Assembly: GCA_900543845.1 (NCBI GenBank)
Contig: UQTD01000028.1
Location: 1 to 23,451 of the forward strand
Reading direction: 5' to 3'
Length of the DNA stretch: 23,451 nucleotides
Origin: an uncultured Collinsella sp.
GTDB lineage: Bacteria > Actinomycetota > Coriobacteriia > Coriobacteriales > Coriobacteriaceae
Both the position numbers and the translations under genes were made by a program. Of the stretch, positions 18,744-23,451 are shown one piece after another. Each line of letters begins with the position of its first letter. Position 1 is the stretch's first letter. The notes beneath the pieces are model-generated. The model was not told where the DNA came from, searched no databases, and saw nothing but the letters and a program-made list of their open reading frames with translations.

Positions 18744-19391
18744 CTAGAGCGTGCCGTAGATGCGGTCTCCGGCGTCGCCCAGGCCGGGAACGATGTAGGC
18801 GGCCTCGTTGAGATGGTCGTCGATGGCGCACGTATAAATATGTACGTCGGGGTCCTTTTCGGTCAGTGACTTGAGGCCCTCGGGCGCGGCGACGATACAC
18901 AGCATGCGGATATCCTTGACACCGCGCTCGCGCAGGTAGCTGATGGCCATCTCGGCCGAACCGCCCGTGGCGAGCATGGGGTCGACAACCAGGCAGATGC
19001 GCTGATCGATATCCTTGGGCATCTTGCAGTAATACTCATGCGGCTCGTGGGTGACCTCGTCGCGCTCCATACCGATGTGGCCCACGCGAGCGGAGGGCAC
19101 CAAGTCGAGGATGCCATCGACCATGCCGAGGCCCGCGCGCAGGATAGGAACGATGGCGAGCTTCTTGCCGGCAAGCTGCTTAAACGTGGCAGTGGTGATG
19201 GGGGTCTCGACCTCGACGTCTTCCATGGGCAGGTCGCGCATGGCCTCGTAGCCGTCAAAGAGCGCAAGCTCGCGCACGAGCTGGCGGAACTGGTTGGTGC
19301 CGGTGCTCTTGTCGCGCAGGATTGACAGCTTGTGCTGGACGAGCGGATGGTCGACAAGCGTCACGCGGGACGTATCGTAGGTGACGGTCAT
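18744..19391 (-). CDS. upp: Uracil phosphoribosyltransferase
   Basis: A 215-residue cytoplasmic salvage enzyme that makes UMP from uracil and PRPP. The PRPP-binding motif VDPMLATGGSAEMA and the uracil-binding C-terminus YIVPGLGDAGDRIYGT are complete, as is the KKLAIVPILRAGLGM block. Length matches the family (about 210). I chose the ATG at 19391 (MTVTYDTSRV) because it has AAAGGGG upstream and family N-termini begin here; an open extension to 19454 is not conserved in character. upp next to the atp operon is a common Gram-positive arrangement. Confidence 0.97.
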   Translation of the reverse strand: MTVTYDTSRVTLVDHPLVQHKLSILRDKSTGTNQFRQLVRELALFDGYEAMRDLPMEDVEVETPITTATFKQLAGKKLAIVPILRAGLGMVDGILDLVPSARVGHIGMERDEVTHEPHEYYCKMPKDIDQRICLVVDPMLATGGSAEMAISYLRERGVKDIRMLCIVAAPEGLKSLTEKDPDVHIYTCAIDDHLNEAAYIVPGLGDAGDRIYGTL

Positions 19392-19514
19392 GGGTTGATT
19401 GCCCCTTTCGTTGCGGCCGGAAGATGGCCTTGCTGACAAGACGCCTGGCGACATTGTTGCCTCGCGCCGTGCATAAGTTTAACGGTTTGTTGTATCGAGC
19501 AGCTCGTCGCAACC

Positions 19515-21056
19515 CTACTGAGCGGTGTTGAGCGAACGCTTGACGGCATCACGCCAACCAGCGAGGTTGCTCTCACGGCGCTCGGCGGACATGTGAGGAT
19601 GGAAGACTTTGACGATCTGAGCGTTTTGCTCCAGCTCCTCCAAATCCTCCCAATAGCCGACAGCAAGGCCCGCCAAGTACGCGGCGCCAATCGCCGTGGT
19701 CTCCACCGTCTCGCACTGCAGCACGGGGATATCCAGCAGATCAGCCTGGAATTGCATGATGAACTCGTTGCGCGAGGCACCGCCATCGACGGACAGGCGC
19801 TCAATCGAAAGTCCCACGTCCTGCTCCATGGCGCGTAGTACGTCATAACTCTGGTAGGCCATGGACTCGCAGGCCGCACGCACAATGGTCGCGCGACTCG
19901 AGGCGCCGGTCAGGCCGCACACGATACCGCGAGCATGCGGGTCCCACCAGGGAGCGCCCAGGCCTGCGAAGGCGGGGACGAAGTAGCAGCCCTCGTTGTC
20001 GCTGATCGAAGTGGCGAGTTGCGCGGACTCGCTCACGCTCGAGATGATGCCCATGTTGTTGCGCAGCCAATTCATGGTTGAGCCGGCGGCAAAGATAGAG
20101 CCCTCGAGCGCATAGCTGATCTTGCCGTCCGCGGCGATACCGATCGTGGAGACCAGACCGTTCTTGGATTCGACGATCTCGTCGCCGGTGTTCATGAGCA
20201 TAAAGCAACCCGTGCCATAGGTGTTTTTGGTCTGGCCGGGGTGGAAGCAGCAGTGGCCGAACAGCGACGCCTGCTGGTCGCCCGCCACGCCCATGATGGG
20301 TGGCATGTTGGTCATGATGTCGCTCGCGACGCGGCCGTAGTCGCCCGAGCTCCAACGAACCTCGGGCATCATGGAACGTGGAACGTCAAAGAGCGCCAGC
20401 AGATCGTCGTCCCAATCGAGCGTATGGATATTAAAGAGCGCGGTGCGGCTGGCATTGGTGTAGTCGGTGGCAAAGACCTGACCGCCGGTGAGGTTGTAGA
20501 TGAGCCAGGTGTCGATGGTGCCGAACATGAGGTCGCCCGCCACCGCGCTCTCACGCGCACCGTCAACGTTGTCGAGGATCCACTGCACCTTGGAAGCCGA
20601 GAAATACGGATCGAGTGTGAGTCCCGTGCGGGAGCGCACCAGTTCTTCTGCGCCCTGCTCGACCAGCTCGTCGATCAGAGGTGCGGTGCGACGGCATTGC
20701 CACACGATGGCGTTATAGATGGGTTGGCCGCTTATGCGGTCCCACACCACCGTGGTCTCGCGCTGGTTGGAGATACCGATGGCGGCAATGCGGTCAGAAT
20801 GGATGCCGCTCTTAAACTGGACCTCCATCATCACGCCGATCTGGCTGGCAAGCACCTCCGTGGGATCCTGCTCCACCCAGCCGGGGCGCGGGAAGCTGGT
20901 TTTGACGCTACGGCGCGCCTGGGCGACGATGCAGCCGTACTCGTCGACGATGGTCGCGAGTACCGAGGTAGTGCCGCAGTCGAGCGCCATGATGTAGGAA
21001 CCGCCAAAGCTAAACGAGGCGTCTTCCATACCCAGGCTACCTAGATTCAACGACAT
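19515..21056 (-). CDS. glpK: Glycerol kinase
   Basis: A 513-residue FGGY-family kinase that phosphorylates glycerol to glycerol 3-phosphate, for catabolism and lipid synthesis. The N-terminal phosphate loop (ALDCGTTS), the glycerol-binding NQRET motif, the DPYFSASK segment, the catalytic Asp in AGDQQASLFG, and GTGCFMLMN are all present. In many Firmicutes GlpKs a His-containing loop before this Asp is phosphorylated by HPr; the equivalent stretch here (SGDYGRVASDIMTNMPP) has no His. About 20 residues precede the usual start. The ATG at 21056 has AAAGGTG 6 nt upstream, better than the one at 21029, so I kept it; it overlaps the upstream gene by 20 nt. No glpF, glpD or glpA is near. Confidence 0.96.
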   Translation of the reverse strand: MSLNLGSLGMEDASFSFGGSYIMALDCGTTSVLATIVDEYGCIVAQARRSVKTSFPRPGWVEQDPTEVLASQIGVMMEVQFKSGIHSDRIAAIGISNQRETTVVWDRISGQPIYNAIVWQCRRTAPLIDELVEQGAEELVRSRTGLTLDPYFSASKVQWILDNVDGARESAVAGDLMFGTIDTWLIYNLTGGQVFATDYTNASRTALFNIHTLDWDDDLLALFDVPRSMMPEVRWSSGDYGRVASDIMTNMPPIMGVAGDQQASLFGHCCFHPGQTKNTYGTGCFMLMNTGDEIVESKNGLVSTIGIAADGKISYALEGSIFAAGSTMNWLRNNMGIISSVSESAQLATSISDNEGCYFVPAFAGLGAPWWDPHARGIVCGLTGASSRATIVRAACESMAYQSYDVLRAMEQDVGLSIERLSVDGGASRNEFIMQFQADLLDIPVLQCETVETTAIGAAYLAGLAVGYWEDLEELEQNAQIVKVFHPHMSAERRESNLAGWRDAVKRSLNTAQ

Positions 21057-21813
21057 CGCTTACACCTTTCCATTGCATCGGGTCGGACAGGACCCGCTCG
21101 ATCTCTGATGCGGGGAGCGCGCCTTGGCGCAGGATCTGGAGCTCGCCGCGCTGAAACGACACGATGGTTGAGGCGTCGCGACACGGGGTCTCACCTGCAT
21201 CGACAGCCACATCGACCCCCTCCAGGATGCGCTCCTCCACCGTGACAAAACTTGCCGGCGCGGGCGCGCCGTGCGTGTTGGCGCTGGTGCAGGCAAGAGG
21301 GCTGCCGCAGGCGCGGATGAGCGCCTGAACCACGGGCGAGGCCGAAGCGCGAAGTGCCACCGTGTCGTCGGCGGCGCGCATAAAGGTCGGCACGCAGGGG
21401 GCCGCCTTGACCACGATAGTCAGGGCGCCCGGCCAGCATCGTCGGGCGAGCACGCGGGCCTCGTTAGGGATATCCACGCCATAGCGGTCGAGTGCGTCGG
21501 CATCATCGACCAGCCAGGCAACCGTTTGGGTGAGCTCGCGCTGCTTGAGGGTAAAGATGCGACGATATCCGGTACCGAGGGCGGGGGCCGCGGCGCCGTT
21601 GACGGTGGCCTGCGGATCGCGCGGCCACGGCAGAGGTTCACTTGTATCTTGTGGAACGGCATCCGAGAAGGCGTTGACCGCCACGGCGACACCGTAGACC
21701 GTCTCGGTTGGAATAAGCGCCAGGCCACCGCGACCGAGTAGCTCGGCCGTGCGCTCGACTGCAAGCCGATGCGGCTCGCGCGCTCCCTCGTATACCCGAT
21801 AGACCGTCTGCAT
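21037..21813 (-). CDS. tsaC: L-threonylcarbamoyladenylate synthase (Sua5/YrdC/TsaC family)
   Basis: A 258-residue YrdC-fold enzyme, which makes threonylcarbamoyl-AMP for the t6A modification of ANN-decoding tRNAs. Motifs are PTETVYG (35-41), the Lys-x-Arg pair (Lys90, Arg92), CWPGALTIV, RASASP and TSANTHGAPAP. About 28 extra residues, rich in Pro and Ala, lie between PTETVYG and Lys90, where most relatives have about 22 in total. There is no extended C-terminal Sua5 domain, so the short TsaC form fits better. It overlaps glpK by 20 nt. Its usual neighbour prmC is present but separated by hicAB. Confidence 0.9.
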   Translation of the reverse strand: MQTVYRVYEGAREPHRLAVERTAELLGRGGLALIPTETVYGVAVAVNAFSDAVPQDTSEPLPWPRDPQATVNGAAAPALGTGYRRIFTLKQRELTQTVAWLVDDADALDRYGVDIPNEARVLARRCWPGALTIVVKAAPCVPTFMRAADDTVALRASASPVVQALIRACGSPLACTSANTHGAPAPASFVTVEERILEGVDVAVDAGETPCRDASTIVSFQRGELQILRQGALPASEIERVLSDPMQWKGVSDVVESR

Positions 21814-21947
21814 GTGTATGCCAGCCCCTTACGCTCTGGTGCAAGTTTGTTTACTGTGGGGCATTCTCGCACGAAACGTTCAACCTATTTGCCCAGAGCG
21901 CATGTTGGTTTGGTGAGCGGCTCTAGTAGTCGGTGAAAGTGAGGGGG

Positions 21948-22394
21948 TTATTGGACAGCTACGAACTTCTTTGGTCTTCCGGCGTGACGTTCTTGGGCGG
22001 CGTAACGTTCGATGCTGTCTATCGTTATCATCCGACGACCGTCGACGAGTTCAACATCGAGCTTTCCGGCTTTGACCAGCGCGGTGATCCGCGGAGCAGA
22101 GACTTTGAGGTCCAGTGCTGCGTCTTTAAATGTGCGGCACGCCGCTTCCCGAGCGTCCTCGTGGTCGATTTCGACTGAAAGGGCCACGACCTCGGCCGAG
22201 CGTTCGTACCCTGCCGGAGTCAAACCGTTGTTGAGGTCGTCGGCCAAAAACGCCATCAGTGCCTCGGTGGCATGGGCAATCGCTTCTTCGCGCGTATCGC
22301 CATCGGCAAAGGCGCCGGGAATCTGCGGGAAGCTGGCGCAGTAACCGTCGTCTTCTTTTATGAGAACGCAGTCATAGGTAAATCGCTGCCTCAT
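21948..22394 (-). CDS. hicB: HicB-family antitoxin with C-terminal helix-turn-helix
   Basis: A 148-residue antitoxin. The N-terminal HicB fold (YDCVLIKEDDGYCASFPQIPG, then ADGDTREEAI) binds and blocks the HicA toxin. The C-terminal 65 residues (from about AACRTFKDAALDLKV) look like a MerR/excisionase-type helix-turn-helix, with the pattern VSAPRITALVKAGKLD-VELVDGRRMITIDSIERY and a basic tail GRPKK. That domain probably binds the operator at 22616-22637. I chose the ATG at 22394, with GGAGG 4 nt upstream; an open extension to 22439 overlaps hicA. It starts 11 nt after hicA, the toxin-first order typical of hicAB. Confidence 0.88.
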   Translation of the reverse strand: MRQRFTYDCVLIKEDDGYCASFPQIPGAFADGDTREEAIAHATEALMAFLADDLNNGLTPAGYERSAEVVALSVEIDHEDAREAACRTFKDAALDLKVSAPRITALVKAGKLDVELVDGRRMITIDSIERYAAQERHAGRPKKFVAVQ

Positions 22395-22405
22395 TTTGCC
22401 TCCAA

Positions 22406-22591
22406 CTACCATCCAGCCTGGCGACGAATACTTGCCCACGTGCCCTTCTTTGGTCGATCACCACCAGAGCCGTTCACGGTGACAGCACGGTCACCAGAAA
22501 CATACTTAGCATGACTACCGACTTGCGCGACCTTCACGAATCCGTCGTGCTTGAGTAGGGCAATGATTTCCCGAAAGGTAGGAGGTTGCAT
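22406..22591 (-). CDS. hicA: HicA-family mRNA interferase toxin
   Basis: A 61-residue toxin of the double-stranded RNA-binding fold. HicA proteins cleave mRNA and slow growth when HicB is lost. The catalytic His27 lies in GSHAKY, and the C-terminus KKGTWASIRRQAGW matches the usual KGTLRSILKQAG pattern. The length is typical. It has its own promoter (TTAGCA-17 bp-TATAAT) and a GAGGT ribosome site. The upstream region is notably AT-rich. Confidence 0.92.
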   Translation of the reverse strand: MQPPTFREIIALLKHDGFVKVAQVGSHAKYVSGDRAVTVNGSGGDRPKKGTWASIRRQAGW

Positions 22592-22615
22592 GGGCCGACC
22601 TCTTTCAGCCGTCCT

Positions 22616-22637
22616 AATTATAAACTTATTTATAATT
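22616..22637. promoter_or_regulatory. 22-bp perfect inverted repeat over the hicAB -10 box
   Basis: AATTATAAA-CTTA-TTTATAATT has 9-bp arms and covers the -10 box and most of the spacer of the hicAB promoter. This is where an autorepressing HicB dimer would be expected to bind. Confidence 0.65.
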
Positions 22638-22645
22638 TTTGCTAA
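22617..22645 (-). promoter_or_regulatory. Promoter of the hicAB operon
   Basis: On the minus strand, TTAGCA (22645-22640), a 17-bp spacer and a perfect TATAAT (22622-22617) lie upstream of hicA. The spacing and -10 box are ideal; transcription would begin about 15-20 nt before the hicA ATG. Confidence 0.75.
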
Positions 22646-22659
22646 CCAGTTAATAAATA

Positions 22660-23451
22660 TTACTGGCGCTGTTTGGGCTCGGTGACGATGGCTCGGACGA
22701 TGCGGGGGCGATCGGTGAGGTCGCGGACGATGCGCACGTCCGAGAGACCTGCCTGGCGGCAGAGCTCGGCGGCGGCATCGAGAGCACCCTCGTAGAGCTC
22801 GCAGGCAAAGAGGCCGCCGGCGCGCAACATGTAGGGCGCCGCGTTGAGCAGGCGGCGGAAGATATCGAGGCCGTCGGCACCGCCCTCGAGCGCCAGATCG
22901 GGCTCAAAGTCCTTGACCTCGTGCGGCAGCGAGCGCATGACATCGGTGGGTATGTAGGGCGGGTTAGAGACGAGGACGTCAAAGGTGCCCCACTCTTCGC
23001 GGGGAATGGAGCTCACCAGGTTCGTGAGGCAAAAGGCGACCTCGTCGGACATGAGGCCAAGCGCATCGCGGTTTTTAGTAGCAAGGTCGATGGCGCGCGG
23101 CTCGATATCGGTAGCAGTGCAGGTGACGTGGCCGCGACGCTCCCAGGCAAGCGAGAGCGAGATGCAGCCCGTGCCGCAGCCGACCTCGAGAACGCGGGCG
23201 ATGCGGGGCTCGGCTGGGGCAGGCGCAGCGGCATCCTGAGCTGAAGCCGTCTCCTGGTCGTTGCCCTCAATGGCGATGCCGTATTCGTCGAGCTCGGGCT
23301 CGGGGGTTTCCATGGCCTCTACTTCTGCCGCCTGCGCGGCGGCTTCCTCGGCCTCGCGATCGGCAAGTTCCTCGGCATAGGCGCGGCTACCGAGCACGTC
23401 GCTACCCAGCGCAGCCTCATCGGCGGCCGTCAGGTTGGCGGCACGGCGCTC
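22660..23451 (-). CDS. prmC: Peptide chain release factor N5-glutamine methyltransferase (partial)
   Basis: The C-terminal 263 residues of PrmC (HemK), which methylates the Gln of the GGQ motif in release factors. The SAM-binding motif VLEVGCGTGC and the catalytic SNPPYIP are present, and the C-terminus (RIVRDLTDRPRIVRA) fits. The reading frame runs open to the window edge, so the gene continues; the GTG at 23397 is internal. About 80 residues before the SAM motif, visible here, are an acidic, Ala- and Glu-rich stretch (AEEAAAQAAEVEAME and beyond) where standard PrmC has a short linker after PRPETE. The N-terminal domain is outside the window. Its usual downstream neighbour tsaC is now separated by hicAB. 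Confidence 0.92.
   Translation of the reverse strand, partial: ERRAANLTAADEAALGSDVLGSRAYAEELADREAEEAAAQAAEVEAMETPEPELDEYGIAIEGNDQETASAQDAAAPAPAEPRIARVLEVGCGTGCISLSLAWERRGHVTCTATDIEPRAIDLATKNRDALGLMSDEVAFCLTNLVSSIPREEWGTFDVLVSNPPYIPTDVMRSLPHEVKDFEPDLALEGGADGLDIFRRLLNAAPYMLRAGGLFACELYEGALDAAAELCRQAGLSDVRIVRDLTDRPRIVRAIVTEPKQRQ

Noticed and set aside
23395..23397. GTG at 23397 as the true start of prmC
   Set aside because: The frame stays open to the window edge and the N-terminal PrmC domain has not yet appeared, so this codon is internal.

Overview
The window looks like chromosomal DNA from a Coriobacteriia actinobacterium, most likely Collinsella or a close relative. I infer this from the Collinsella-type 16S signatures, the high G+C, the Actinobacteria-type extra helix in 23S domain III, and the codon usage. 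No database search was possible, so the genus is a judgement from memory. Nearly everything is read from the minus strand; the only clear plus-strand gene is pepT.

Layout from low to high coordinate. (1) 1-4329: an rRNA operon on the minus strand. It holds a 5' leader with boxA and hairpins, a complete 16S, a tRNA-less spacer with a second boxA, and the 5' two thirds of 23S, cut by the window edge. (2) 4330-7216: a phosphohexomutase, a homocysteine S-methyltransferase family protein and a DtxR/MntR-type metalloregulator, with an intrinsic terminator between the mutase and the methyltransferase. (3) 7337-8584: pepT (peptidase T) on the plus strand, divergent from the metalloregulator across a short gap that carries an 18-bp inverted repeat. 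(4) 8585-8972: an intergenic stretch with a pepT terminator, a cluster of four GTCCCC-centred repeats spaced 27-28 nt apart, a very long perfect hairpin and a second hairpin. (5) 8973-11492: a LytR-CpsA-Psr cell-wall ligase and murA, both envelope genes, read in the order murA-lcp. (6) 11581-18464: a complete F1Fo ATP synthase operon in canonical order (a small membrane protein in the atpI position, then atpB-E-F-H-A-G-D-C), with a candidate promoter upstream and a strong terminator downstream. (7) 18744-21813: upp, glpK and a tsaC/sua5-type gene. (8) 21948-22591: a hicAB toxin-antitoxin pair with its own AT-rich promoter and operator-like palindrome. (9) 22660-23451: the C-terminal part of prmC.

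The prmC / sua5 / upp / atp order is the conserved Gram-positive neighbourhood (release-factor methylation, tRNA t6A synthesis, uracil salvage, ATP synthase). The hicAB cassette sits between prmC and sua5 and looks like an acquired insertion. The rest is core metabolism: peptidoglycan precursor synthesis and wall-polymer attachment, energy conservation, glycerol use, methionine synthesis and peptide use.

The most interesting points are the hicAB module with its HTH-bearing antitoxin and operator, the hairpin terminator that abuts the murA ribosome binding site and leaves no room for a separate promoter, the signal-peptide-like extension on ATP synthase subunit b, the mixed metal-ligand set of the DtxR/MntR regulator, and the regularly spaced intergenic repeats at 8690-8790. 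I found no clearly new multi-gene system.
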